Shown: positions 6,850-13,805, counted from the first letter of the stretch. The stretch is DNA of 15,163 bases from Vulcanimicrobiota bacterium (GCA_019245275.1 JAFARW010000208.1:1-15163); one strand, 5' to 3'. A program made the numbers and translations. Notes: generated by a model from the sequence alone, not told the origin.

Positions 6850-7647
6850 TTACGGGAGATTCGGACGTATAACTCCCGCAAGGGCTGAGAACGGAATCGT
6901 AAAATCGGTCGGCCCGTCGACGTACGATGCGACCTCGTAAGAATTATAGTACAGCCGCAAACCCGTGCTCTCTATCGCGACCTCTTTTGGCAAGACGAAC
7001 TTTCCTTGCTCTGAGAAGAAGTCGCCACTCCTCGTGAATCGCTGATTTTGCGGGATGCTACGCGCGTTGCGGAAATAGCGCTCAGCGATCCGCATGAGGG
7101 CTGTCTTGCTGCCGGGGATGATGAGGTCGTCGATCGTGAGCACCTTGCCAGAGAGGGCGTCGACGTTCGCGAGCAATGTCAAGGAGTTGGGGTGAGCGCC
7201 GCCCATATCCGAAAATTCGTCCATTTGTAGCGAAACAACGTGCGGCCCGGTATTGAGTATTCGAACTGCGCGCTCGAGCAGATACGGTTGGGCAAATGTG
7301 TGCATTTTTCTCGAACTCGCATAATAATTCTCGTAAGCCGTAAAGAAATCGGCCGCCAGCGCGTTCGGCGAGGAAGCGGGCTTACGCGACTGGCCGAATT
7401 CGTTGCCTAGCACGAAATTTAAGACGGCGTGGTTCAATGCTGAGCGAGCCGCAATCGACGGGCCGCCGGCGATCGAAGGATAGCTGAGCTTAATTTCGGC
7501 CTCGCGTTTGGACGACCCAACTCCGAAGCTACGCACGGCATGAAAGTTCTGAGCGCGTGTCACGAGACGCGGCGTCGTGGCTGCCGCAGTTAGAAAAACG
7601 ACAGCGAGCGCAGCCAATACACCGCGGCGATAAAGCAGCATCGGCAT
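6850..7647 (-). CDS. Exported DUF3298 (RsiV-like) protein
   Basis: The product is 265 residues from ATG 7647, chosen because GGAGGAG sits six bases upstream; longer forms in this frame lack a ribosome site and a signal. MPMLLYRRGVLAALAVVFLTAAA is a signal peptide or N-terminal anchor. A region resembling DUF4163/PdaC spans about 45-150 (IKLSYPSIAG, FFTAYENYY). DUF3298 follows at about 155-262: QMDEFSDMGGAHPNS, LSGKVLTIDDLI, and a closing LRLYYNSYEVASYVDGPTDFTIPFSAL. In Bacillus RsiV this domain is the extracellular lysozyme sensor of an anti-sigma factor, while other members bind or modify cell-wall glycans. No sigma factor gene or cytoplasmic anti-sigma segment is visible here, so a periplasmic cell-wall-related role is more likely than anti-sigma function. 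Confidence 0.8.
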   Translation of the reverse strand: MPMLLYRRGVLAALAVVFLTAAATTPRLVTRAQNFHAVRSFGVGSSKREAEIKLSYPSIAGGPSIAARSALNHAVLNFVLGNEFGQSRKPASSPNALAADFFTAYENYYASSRKMHTFAQPYLLERAVRILNTGPHVVSLQMDEFSDMGGAHPNSLTLLANVDALSGKVLTIDDLIIPGSKTALMRIAERYFRNARSIPQNQRFTRSGDFFSEQGKFVLPKEVAIESTGLRLYYNSYEVASYVDGPTDFTIPFSALAGVIRPNLP

Positions 7648-7653
7648 CCTTGA

Positions 7654-7660
7654 CTCCTCC
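7654..7660 (-). promoter_or_regulatory. Shine-Dalgarno site for the DUF3298 gene
   Basis: GGAGGAG on the minus strand ends six bases before ATG 7647. It decides the start in favour of this ATG over the upstream open frame. Confidence 0.8.
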
Positions 7661-7738
7661 GGCCTCTGACCTTCGGCGCACACGCGTGGAACGCTTCCAA
7701 AAGGCCAACTCAAACGCGACGACCAATCGCGCAGAGAG

Positions 7739-8182
7739 ATGCTGCTCGGAATCATTTTCGTAGTTAGCGGGGCGATAACACCGGCGCAGGTTTATCAGCA
7801 CGCGCACATTCCGGTGTTGATCCCCTCGGTGATGCCAGATTGGGGAGTGAGCCGCGTATACGAAAACGTCGATCTCGCCAAGCCCGGCAAATACCGCATC
7901 TATTTTGGTTTGGCACCCCACTGCTATGCGGGTGCCTGCGACGGCGGCAGCGTCACGGGCGGGATTCAAGATGACATGGCCCAATTTTCGCGGGACCCTA
8001 ATCGTCAGAGCGTCAAGCTGCGCGATGGCACGACGGCGATGTTTGTTCCATTTCGCTGCGGCGCTTCATGCGGCGAGTCCGTACTTGGCTTTTGGCGGCA
8101 TCATGTTTGGTATGTTGTTGCCCTTCACGCCGCCAGAAAAGCAGAGATGCTTCGTGCCGCAAACTCGATGCTTCCGCGCTAG
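7739..8182 (+). CDS. Small secreted Cys-paired protein, unknown
   Basis: The product is 147 residues from ATG 7739. MLLGIIFVVSGAITPAQ is a short signal peptide. The mature part opens with HAHIPVLIPSVMPDW and has YRIYFGLAPHCYAGACDGG, then MFVPFRCGASCGES, then a C-terminal strand and a helix (EMLRAANSML). The two Cys pairs, CxxxxC and CxxxC, suggest disulfides outside the cytoplasm. I have seen this general arrangement in small secreted proteins of cyanobacteria and uncultured soil bacteria, but know no named family. The ribosome site is poor: only GAGAG directly abuts the ATG. The gene diverges from the DUF3298 gene. Its stop codon lies inside one arm of a 9-base inverted repeat. Confidence 0.65.
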   Translation: MLLGIIFVVSGAITPAQVYQHAHIPVLIPSVMPDWGVSRVYENVDLAKPGKYRIYFGLAPHCYAGACDGGSVTGGIQDDMAQFSRDPNRQSVKLRDGTTAMFVPFRCGASCGESVLGFWRHHVWYVVALHAARKAEMLRAANSMLPR

Positions 8183-8206
8183 GTTGAAACTGATCAGAAC
8201 CTAGCG
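8177..8206 (+). repeat. 9-bp perfect inverted repeat overlapping the stop codon (possible terminator or RNA hairpin)
   Basis: CGCTAGGTT (8177-8185) and AACCTAGCG (8198-8206) are exact reverse complements separated by 12 bases, and the loop itself contains the palindrome CTGATCAG. The stop codon TAG (8180-8182) is in the left arm. No T-tract follows, so this is not a standard intrinsic terminator. It may serve as a message-end hairpin or a protein binding site. Confidence 0.5.
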
Positions 8207-8296
8207 GCCGCACATTATGACTCACACAACAGCGATATTACATTACACAGTCTGCTTCTCTCCCTAAGCTCCAGCCTCAAAGAAAGGATGATCCTT

Positions 8297-8566
8297 ATGT
8301 TCATTACCGTGATCCATCGCATCAGTGATCCCGATCAGTTCGAGTCTTCCGCCAAAAGTGCAACGGAGCGCATTCCGCCGCATCTCAAGTTGCACCAGTA
8401 CTTAAGCGGGAACGACCGCAAGACAGCAACGTGCCTATGGGAAGCGCCGTCAGTTAAAGACGTTCAGGAATTCCTGGAGCCCGTCAGCGGCCGCTTCAGC
8501 CGGAACGAGTATATCCCGTTAAACTCGGACGCCGCGTTTGGCTTGCCTGCTCCGTCTACGGTTTGA
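8297..8566 (+). CDS. Small ferredoxin-like-fold (dimeric alpha/beta barrel type) protein, unknown
   Basis: The product is 89 residues from ATG 8297, which is nine bases after AAAGG; ATG 8288 lies only one base after it and is less likely. The sequence MFITVIHRISDPDQF...IPPHLKLHQYLSGNDRKTATCLWEAPSVKDVQEFLEP...NEYIPLN shows a beta-alpha-beta-beta-alpha-beta order. That fits the dimeric alpha/beta barrel fold shared by antibiotic-monooxygenase-like, DUF4242 and related small proteins. I recall close relatives annotated only as hypothetical in actinobacteria. There is no signal peptide, so it is cytoplasmic. Function is unknown; ligand binding or a small redox or isomerase role is possible. The gene stands alone between a secreted-protein gene and the tRNA. 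Confidence 0.7.
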   Translation: MFITVIHRISDPDQFESSAKSATERIPPHLKLHQYLSGNDRKTATCLWEAPSVKDVQEFLEPVSGRFSRNEYIPLNSDAAFGLPAPSTV

Positions 8567-8573
8567 GGACATT

Positions 8574-8595
8574 CGGCTCCGGATCCGGACTCGAT
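8574..8595 (-). repeat. Imperfect copy of the tRNA-Asn 3' end (tRNA relic or attachment-site scar)
   Basis: On the minus strand this stretch reads TCGAGTCC..GGATCCGGAGCC. The tRNA 3' end reads TCGAGTCCAACATCCGGAGCCA. The two agree at about 19 of 22 aligned positions with a one-base gap, in the same orientation and about 120 bases apart. No T-stem 5' half is seen before it, so it is not a second working tRNA. It also contains the 12-base palindrome TCCGGATCCGGA (8578-8589). A duplicated tRNA 3' end is the usual mark of a site-specific integration event. Confidence 0.45.
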
Positions 8596-8651
8596 CTTCG
8601 ATAGCGCGCAAGTGGCGCTGCTGATAACGCTTCTCGCCAACGTGACGCAGC

Positions 8652-8694
8652 AGTAACCAGAAAGCCACTCGATTCGGGTGGCTTCCTTGTTACT
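8652..8694 (-). terminator. Hairpin directly after tRNA-Asn, probable terminator
   Basis: Reading the minus strand from the CCA end, AGTAAC, then AAGCCAC, a 9-base loop, GTGGCTT and finally GTTACT form a long, nearly continuous stem: 7 bp inner and 6 bp outer, joined by a short partly paired stretch. TCTGG follows the inner stem. Its place immediately after the tRNA 3' end fits transcription termination and 3' trimming. Read from the plus strand the same structure could also end the message of the gene at 8297-8566. Confidence 0.6.
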
Positions 8695-8770
8695 TGGCTC
8701 CGGATGTTGGACTCGAACCAACGACCCGCTGATTAACAGTCAGCTGCTCTACCAACTGAGCTAATCCGGA
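8695..8770 (-). tRNA. tRNA-Asn (anticodon GUU), CCA encoded
   Basis: This is a full cloverleaf on the minus strand. The acceptor stem is TCCGGAT/ATCCGGA (8764-8770 with 8699-8705). The D arm is AGCTCAGTTGGTAGAGC. The anticodon stem is GCTGA/TCAGC with loop CTGTTAA, giving anticodon GTT, which reads Asn codons AAC and AAU. The variable loop is GGGTC, and the T arm is GTTGG-TTCGAGT-CCAAC. Discriminator G (8698) and an encoded CCA (8695-8697) close the molecule. A promoter lies close upstream and a hairpin lies directly downstream, so it is probably a single-gene transcript. Confidence 0.97.
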
Positions 8771-8779
8771 CCGGCGACG

Positions 8780-8808
8780 ATTGTACCCCGCTCTGATACG
8801 CGGCGCAA
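8780..8808 (-). promoter_or_regulatory. Sigma70-type promoter of tRNA-Asn
   Basis: On the minus strand TTGCGC (8803-8808) and TACAAT (8780-8785) are separated by exactly 17 bases. The -10 box ends nine bases before the tRNA 5' end, so the transcript would start only a base or two upstream of the mature tRNA. Confidence 0.7.
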
Positions 8809-8819
8809 GGGCTCCCTCC

Positions 8820-8849
8820 TTGACGGGGACGCGTTCGGTACGGTATAAA
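8820..8849 (+). promoter_or_regulatory. Sigma70-type promoter of the MFS transporter gene
   Basis: TTGACG (8820-8825) and TATAAA (8844-8849) are 18 bases apart, giving a predicted transcript start near 8856 and a leader of about 68 bases before ATG 8924. Its -35 box lies 11 bases from that of the tRNA promoter, which points the other way. Confidence 0.65.
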
Positions 8850-8923
8850 CGCGTACGGCCGTTCGCGCATCCGACATGGCGGGTCGGAAAACGGTTTTTC
8901 ACTTTATATCACGTGAGGTTGTG

Positions 8924-10144
8924 ATGATTACCGCCGGCGACAGCATCTTTGCGTCGCGAAGCTTTCGACAATATTACATCGGACAGGCGTTCAGCTATCT
9001 GGGCGACGGTTTGCGTTTGCTCGCCGTTCCGTTGCTCGTCTACTACCTGACGCATTCCGCGCTCTCGACCGGCATCAGTTTGGTACTGGAAGTCGCACCG
9101 TTCGCATTTTTCGGACCGATCGCCGGTTCGTTTGCGGATCGTCTCGATCGGCGCAAGCTGATGATCGGCTGCGATTTCGTGCGCTTTGCCGTAATGGCGA
9201 CGTTTGCGATCATGTACGCGACGCATACGCTGACGCTGACGATGGTGTACGGCGGGCTCGTGATCATCTCGATCGCCGCGTCGTTCTTCTTAGGCGGACA
9301 AGCGCCGAGCATTCCTTATCTGCTTGGGCGCGAGCGTACAACCGAAGCCGTCTCAGCGCTCGTCGCGGCTGAAAGCGCGACCAACCTCGTGACGCCGGTC
9401 ATCGGCGGCGCGCTATTTTCATTGCTTGGCCCGCTGCCGGCGCTAACGATGAACGCGTTTACCTATGGCATCTCGCAAATCTCGCTCTCACGTGTGCCGA
9501 CGCTCGGACCGGACGAGCGCAATGGCGCCCCATCTCCGCGGGAGCTGATCAATGACGTCGCCGAGGGCTTCCGGTTTTTAATGCGCGACGTTCCGATGCG
9601 GACGATGTCGTTCCTCAGCTTAGCGATGAATGCGTTCGGCTTCGGCGGCTATGCGATTCTGATTCCGTATTTGAAGCGGCAATTTGCTGCTTCAGATCAT
9701 CAGGTCGGCTTCTTCTTAGGAATCAGCGCCGCGGGCGCGATCGCCGGATCACTGTTTGCAGGCAAGACCGCGAAACGCTGGCCTTTTGGTCGTGCGCTAA
9801 TGTGCGCGATGCTCTTTGATGCGCTGATCTTCATCCCGTTTCTCTTCGCGAGTAATCTCTACGTTGCGGCGCTCTTTTGGGCACTCGCAAACATGGCTGC
9901 GAACTTCGAGATATCACAGATCATCGGCTGGCGCTTACGCATCACTCCCGAGCATATGGTCGGTCGCGTGGTCGGCGCGGTGCGGCTGGTCGTGCTGCTC
10001 GGGATGGTTCCGGCAGTGATCGGTCTCGGATACGTTGCGGACCACGTCGGCGCGCACGTCGCCATGACGATCTCGGCGCTGGGCTATCTTGCAATCGCGC
10101 TGGTTGGAGCGCTCATGCCGGTCGTTCGCAACGAGAGCCGCTAA
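8924..10144 (+). CDS. Major facilitator superfamily transporter (drug/siderophore exporter-like)
   Basis: The product is 406 residues from ATG 8924, preceded by GTGAGG at five bases; an upstream ATG at 8876 has no ribosome site. The protein opens with SRSFRQYYIGQAFSYLGDGLRLLAVPLLVYYL (first membrane helix). The loop 2-3 motif follows as GSFADRLDRRKLMIGCDFVRF, a clear MFS motif A, and the total is about 12 hydrophobic segments. The overall pattern is that of the MFS_3/EntS-like group, which exports siderophores, drugs or lipophilic compounds by proton antiport. The substrate cannot be assigned. It has its own promoter and is divergent from tRNA-Asn. A small secreted-protein gene follows 27 bases downstream and may share the message. 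Confidence 0.88.
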   Translation: MITAGDSIFASRSFRQYYIGQAFSYLGDGLRLLAVPLLVYYLTHSALSTGISLVLEVAPFAFFGPIAGSFADRLDRRKLMIGCDFVRFAVMATFAIMYATHTLTLTMVYGGLVIISIAASFFLGGQAPSIPYLLGRERTTEAVSALVAAESATNLVTPVIGGALFSLLGPLPALTMNAFTYGISQISLSRVPTLGPDERNGAPSPRELINDVAEGFRFLMRDVPMRTMSFLSLAMNAFGFGGYAILIPYLKRQFAASDHQVGFFLGISAAGAIAGSLFAGKTAKRWPFGRALMCAMLFDALIFIPFLFASNLYVAALFWALANMAANFEISQIIGWRLRITPEHMVGRVVGAVRLVVLLGMVPAVIGLGYVADHVGAHVAMTISALGYLAIALVGALMPVVRNESR

Positions 10145-10171
10145 TTTTTCGTATCGGGGAATAGGAACACT

Positions 10172-10591
10172 ATGAAGCTATTTGTTGCTGCGATCACTGC
10201 CGCCGTTGGATTGACCCTATTTGTCGCACCCGATGCACAAAGTGCGCCAGGTGTGAAGCCGTGTTCCCCGCGGCTGCACGCGATCGCGGGCGTTGGCCCG
10301 TGCTTGGGCTCGGTGGGAACGCAATTGACGGTGACGGTTTTCGCAAAGCATCCCGGACGGCTGACCGCCCTACGTTTCGAACCACCCCAAGTTGCAAGCA
10401 TCTTGCCCGAACCGGCCACAGCCCCGCTTCTTGGCAGTGGACGAACGCGCACCGCGATTGCGCCGCGCGAACTGTGCAATGCCGGTAACAACAGTCGCTG
10501 GCAAGTGTGGCTAATGGGGCCCTTAGGTCAGAAGCTAGCGCGAATCGGCGACTTTACGGTAATCGGTTGCCCACAATCAAACGCGCATTAG
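10172..10591 (+). CDS. Small secreted Cys-containing protein, unknown
   Basis: The product is 139 residues from ATG 10172, with AGGA six bases upstream. MKLFVAAITAAVGLTLFVAPDAQSA is a clean Sec signal peptide. The mature domain has four Cys (KPCSPR, VGPCLG, ELCNAG, IGCPQ) and a beta-rich pattern with GSVGTQLTVTVF, RWQVWLMGPLG and a final RIGDFTVIGC strand, suggesting a small disulfide-stabilised sandwich. No named family is recognised. It lies 27 bases after the MFS gene on the same strand and is convergent with metK. The two stop codons share TTAG (10588-10591). Confidence 0.7.
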   Translation: MKLFVAAITAAVGLTLFVAPDAQSAPGVKPCSPRLHAIAGVGPCLGSVGTQLTVTVFAKHPGRLTALRFEPPQVASILPEPATAPLLGSGRTRTAIAPRELCNAGNNSRWQVWLMGPLGQKLARIGDFTVIGCPQSNAH

Positions 10592-11814
10592 CCGGTTAGC
10601 GTGGCGACGCGGAACTTCGGCTCCGCTTTAAGACCAGCATCCGCGCGCAGCGCTTCTGCTTTATCCAAACGCTCCCACGACAGATCGAGTTCGGGCCTTC
10701 CGAAGTGTCCGTACGCGGCGACTTGTTTGTAAATTGGGCGGCGCAGAGCGAGGCGGTGGATGATCGCTGCCGGACGTAGATCGAAATGCTTCTCGACGAG
10801 TTGCGCGATCTTGGGATCTTCGATCTTGCCGGTTCCGAACGTTTCGACCAAGACGCTCATCGGACGCGCAACGCCGATCGCGTAAGCAACCTGCACCTCG
10901 CAACGATCCGCCAAGCCCGCCCCAACAATGTTCTTGGCAACGTGGCGCGCAGCGTACGCGCCGGAACGATCGACCTTCGTTGGATCCTTGCCGGAAAACG
11001 CGCCCCCGCCGTGACGTGCCATCCCGCCGTACGTATCGGCGATGATCTTGCGTCCCGTCAATCCGGCGTCACCTTTTGGTCCGCCGATCACAAAGCGGCC
11101 TGTCGGGTTGACGTAGATACGCGTATCGCTGTCGCGCAGCGAAGTCGGAATCACGTGGTTGATGACCTTCTCCGTCACCTCGGTGCGAATCACATCGAGC
11201 GCGATATCAGGATCGTGCTGAACCGATACCACAACCGCATCGACTCGGACCGGGCGCTGTCCATCGTACTCGATCGTCACCTGTGACTTCCCGTCGGGAC
11301 GCAGATACGGAATGTCTCCATTCTTGCGCATGGCTGCCGCGTGGCGCGCGAGATTGTTGGACAGCGTGATTGGGAGCGGCATGAGTTCTTCGGTCTCGCG
11401 ACATGCGTATCCGAACATCATTCCTTGATCTCCGGCGCCGAGTAACTCGAACTCATCGGTTGCGCCTCCGCGAACCTCGAGCGATTTGTCGACGCCCATC
11501 GCGATATCGGGCGATTGCTCGTCGATCGAAACGCTGACGCCGCACGTCTCGGCATCGAAGCCGACTGATGATTTCGTGTAGCCGATGTCGGCAATCGTTT
11601 CGCGCACGATCTTTGGAATGTCGATGTACGTGTTCGTCGACACCTCGCCGGCGATATGAATCTGCCCCGTGATCGCAAACGTCTCAACCGCGACGCGACC
11701 GTTTGGATCGTCGCGTAAGATCGCATCGAGCACCGCATCTGAAATCTGATCCGCGACCTTGTCAGGATGACCCTCGGTTACTGATTCGCTTGTAAACAGA
11801 CGCCGATACGCCAT
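10588..11814 (-). CDS. metK: S-adenosylmethionine synthase (methionine adenosyltransferase)
   Basis: MetK makes S-adenosylmethionine from methionine and ATP in the cytoplasm. The product is 408 residues, a little longer than the usual 380-400. The N-terminal TSESVTEGHPDKVADQISDA carries the ATP/Mg motif with His16 and Asp18. Signature GAGDQGMMFGYA is at 126-137 and the phosphate loop GGGAFSGKDPTKVDRSGAY at 269-287. The start ATG 11814 gives the standard opening MAYRRLFTSES and has GGAGGGG eight bases upstream, inside the end of ahcY. The gene follows the ahcY stop by two bases, so the two are coupled. Product and partner fit together: AhcY removes the S-adenosylhomocysteine left by SAM-dependent methyltransferases. 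Confidence 0.97.
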   Translation of the reverse strand: MAYRRLFTSESVTEGHPDKVADQISDAVLDAILRDDPNGRVAVETFAITGQIHIAGEVSTNTYIDIPKIVRETIADIGYTKSSVGFDAETCGVSVSIDEQSPDIAMGVDKSLEVRGGATDEFELLGAGDQGMMFGYACRETEELMPLPITLSNNLARHAAAMRKNGDIPYLRPDGKSQVTIEYDGQRPVRVDAVVVSVQHDPDIALDVIRTEVTEKVINHVIPTSLRDSDTRIYVNPTGRFVIGGPKGDAGLTGRKIIADTYGGMARHGGGAFSGKDPTKVDRSGAYAARHVAKNIVGAGLADRCEVQVAYAIGVARPMSVLVETFGTGKIEDPKIAQLVEKHFDLRPAAIIHRLALRRPIYKQVAAYGHFGRPELDLSWERLDKAEALRADAGLKAEPKFRVATLTG

Positions 11815-11816
11815 TC

Positions 11817-13109
11817 TTACGTCCCCTCCGACCACGAAGCCATATATTTGCTCTGCTCCGGCGTCAGCGTGTCGATCGAAATGCCGAGCGAGCTGAGCTT
11901 GAGCGCAGCGACTTCTTCATCGATCTCGAGCGGAACGTCGTAGACGCGCTTTTCGAGCTCTTTGTGGCGTTGCGCCAAGTAGACCGCACATAGCGCTTGG
12001 TTCGCGAACGACATATCCATCACAGCCGCGGGGTGGCCTTCGCCTGCCGCCAGATTGATCAAGCGCCCTTGCGCTAAGATACAAACCTTGCGTCCGTCGT
12101 GCAATTCGAACTGTTCCACGAACTCGCGCGGCTGCGTTTTTCGCAACGCCATTTCCGCAATCGCATCGAGGTCCAATTCGTCGTTGAAGTGTCCGGAGTT
12201 GCAGACGATCGCACCGTCTTTCATCAGCTTGAAGTGCTCGCCGCGAATGACGTGATAGTTTCCGGTTACCGTAACAAAGACATCGCCGATCACTGCGGCC
12301 TCTGCAATCGACATCACATGGTATCCGTCCATCGTCGCTTCGATCGCTTTACGCGGATCGATTTCGGTCACGACGACGTGCGCGCCAAGGCCGGCAGCGC
12401 GCGATGCGATACCGCGGCCGCACCAGCCGTAACCGCACACGACAACCACTCGGCCCGCTAAGAGCACGTTCGTTGCGCGAATGATACCGTCGAGCGTCGA
12501 TTGGCCCGTTCCATAACGATTGTCGAACATGTGCTTCGTCAGCGCATTGTTGACCGCGACGATCGGGTAGGGCAAAACGCCTTCCTTTTCCATCGCTCGA
12601 AGTCGGATCACGCCCGTCGTCGTCTCCTCGCACCCGCCGAGCATGTCGCCAAGCTGATCGCTATGTTTCGTAAAGAGCGTCGTCACGAGATCGCATCCAT
12701 CATCCATCGTCATCTGCGGCTTGGTCGCGATAACGGACTCGATGTGGCGATAATACGTCTCGTGATCTTCGCCTTTAATCGAGTACGTGGGAATGCCATA
12801 TTCGCAGAGCGCGGCGGCGACATCGTCTTGCGTTGAGAGTGGATTGCTGGCGCACAGCGCGAGCTTCGCGCCGCCGGCTTGCAGCGCGAGCATCAGATTG
12901 GCCGTCTCGGTCGTGACGTGCAGGCATGCGCCGATCCGCACATCACGCAGTGGTCGCGTCTCCTCAAACCGTTCATTGATCTGGGTGAGCACGGGCATGT
13001 AGCTCTTGGCCCAAGCGATTCGCGCACGACCGCTCTCCGCGAGATTTAAATCCTTGACATCACCTTGCACGGTCGCGCCTACGCGCGTGCGTTCCTCGAC
13101 AACTGACAA
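11817..13109 (-). CDS. ahcY: Adenosylhomocysteinase, archaeal/Thermotoga-like type
   Basis: AhcY splits S-adenosylhomocysteine to adenosine and homocysteine with bound NAD. The product is 430 residues. The substrate domain has HVTTETANLM (about 64-73), ASNPLSTQDDVAAAL and the DDGCDLV Asp pair (136-142). The catalytic KxxxD run is NNALTKHMFDNRYGTGQS, with Lys192 and Asp196. The NAD-binding Rossmann loop is CGYGWCGRG (225-233), and CNSGHFNDELD and GEGHPAAVMDMSF follow. It uses NPLSTQDD in place of NIFSTQDH, lacks the insert of the longer bacterial enzymes and ends without KPDHYRY, all features of the archaeal/Thermotoga type. The start is TTG 13109, supported by AGGAG six bases upstream. It is first in an operon with metK. 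Confidence 0.95.
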   Translation of the reverse strand: MSVVEERTRVGATVQGDVKDLNLAESGRARIAWAKSYMPVLTQINERFEETRPLRDVRIGACLHVTTETANLMLALQAGGAKLALCASNPLSTQDDVAAALCEYGIPTYSIKGEDHETYYRHIESVIATKPQMTMDDGCDLVTTLFTKHSDQLGDMLGGCEETTTGVIRLRAMEKEGVLPYPIVAVNNALTKHMFDNRYGTGQSTLDGIIRATNVLLAGRVVVVCGYGWCGRGIASRAAGLGAHVVVTEIDPRKAIEATMDGYHVMSIAEAAVIGDVFVTVTGNYHVIRGEHFKLMKDGAIVCNSGHFNDELDLDAIAEMALRKTQPREFVEQFELHDGRKVCILAQGRLINLAAGEGHPAAVMDMSFANQALCAVYLAQRHKELEKRVYDVPLEIDEEVAALKLSSLGISIDTLTPEQSKYMASWSEGT

Positions 13110-13114
13110 ATGCG

Positions 13115-13119
13115 ACTCC
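13115..13119 (-). promoter_or_regulatory. Shine-Dalgarno site fixing the TTG start of ahcY
   Basis: AGGAG on the minus strand is followed after exactly five bases (TCGCA) by TTTG, placing TTG 13109 six bases downstream. No ATG or GTG with a comparable site is available, which supports TTG initiation. Confidence 0.75.
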
Positions 13120-13124
13120 TAAAT

Positions 13125-13152
13125 AAGAGGGGATTTTCGGCGCAATCCTCTT
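13125..13152. promoter_or_regulatory. Stem-loop in the ahcY leader / divergent ahcY-cyclodeaminase intergenic region
   Basis: AAGAGGGGATT (13125-13135) and AATCCTCTT (13144-13152) pair over nine bases with a two-base bulge and an 8-base loop. On the minus strand the hairpin ends five bases before the AGGAG ribosome site of ahcY. It is not followed by a T-tract. It may affect translation of ahcY or be an operator for both divergent genes. I see no match to the conserved core of the known S-adenosylhomocysteine riboswitch. Confidence 0.4.
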
Positions 13153-13193
13153 CTTCGCAAGGCCTGCAGGTCCCGTCAGACAACAAACGGTTC

Positions 13194-13805
13194 ATGGAAA
13201 CGCTGGACAAGTATCTGTCCAAACTTGCATCGTCGAGCGCGACGCCCGGCGGCGGCAGTGCTGCGATGTTTGTAGCAAGCGCTGGAGCAGCGCTGCTCGC
13301 GATGGTCTGTCGCATCACCGCACAGAACGCGAAATCCAAAGATCAAAAGAAAGCCGCGGAGCGCATCATTAAGCAAGCTGATGCGTTGCGCAAAAAATTT
13401 CTGGCGGCGCGTTCACTCGATGAGAAAGCGTATCAGGCGGTTGTCAAAGCGCAAAAACTTCCAAAACGCACCGATGGTGAAACCGCTGCGCGCGCCAAGG
13501 CATTGCAAAACGCACTGCGCCGCGCTGCCGATGCTCCCCTGAATGCCGCAGCCGATGCGGTCACGCTCCTTGATCTCACCGAACAGGCGATCGAGGTCAG
13601 CACGCGGGCTTTGCGGAGCGATCTCGGTTGTGCGGCCGAATTCGCCGGTGCCGCGCTCGCGGCGTGCGCTTACAACGTACGCATCAACCACAAGTACATG
13701 CGCGATCACGCGACGATCGCACTACAGGCGGCGCGGCTAACCGAACTCGAACAGCGCGCCGCGCTGTTAATCCAAAAAATCCGCCTGCGCCTAGCCGCTA
13801 CGTAA
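13194..13805 (+). CDS. Formimidoyltetrahydrofolate cyclodeaminase / methenyl-THF cyclohydrolase family protein (FTCD_C)
   Basis: The product is 203 residues from ATG 13194. The frame is open back to 13110, but that ATG has no ribosome site and lies against the ahcY start. METLDKYLSKLASSSATPGGGSAAMFVASAGAALLAMVCRIT shows the family's opening: a short amphipathic helix, the T-P-G-G-G-S-A loop (17-23) and a small-residue helix. The rest is all-helical (EKAYQAVVKAQKLPK, APLNAAADAVTLLD, DLGCAAEFAGAALAACAYNVRIN), as in FTCD_C and FchA enzymes. These enzymes close or open 5,10-methenyl-THF, releasing ammonia if formimino-THF is used. The formiminotransferase half is absent, so cyclohydrolase activity is the more likely job. 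It diverges from ahcY and so may share control with SAM recycling. Confidence 0.85.
   Translation: METLDKYLSKLASSSATPGGGSAAMFVASAGAALLAMVCRITAQNAKSKDQKKAAERIIKQADALRKKFLAARSLDEKAYQAVVKAQKLPKRTDGETAARAKALQNALRRAADAPLNAAADAVTLLDLTEQAIEVSTRALRSDLGCAAEFAGAALAACAYNVRINHKYMRDHATIALQAARLTELEQRAALLIQKIRLRLAAT

Noticed and set aside
6850..7647. Anti-sigma factor RsiV for the DUF3298 protein
   Set aside because: No sigma factor gene is adjacent and the protein has only a signal-type N-terminus without a cytoplasmic anti-sigma region.
8876..8923. Earlier ATG for the MFS transporter
   Set aside because: No ribosome site precedes it, and the added residues are not part of the usual MFS N-terminus; ATG 8924 has GTGAGG.
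13110..13193. ATG 13110 as start of the cyclodeaminase-family gene
   Set aside because: It abuts the ahcY start, has no ribosome site, and adds 28 Ser/Gln-rich residues before the normal family start at 13194.
13110..13193. S-adenosylhomocysteine riboswitch in the ahcY leader
   Set aside because: I could not find the conserved SAH riboswitch core by eye; only a simple bulged hairpin is visible.
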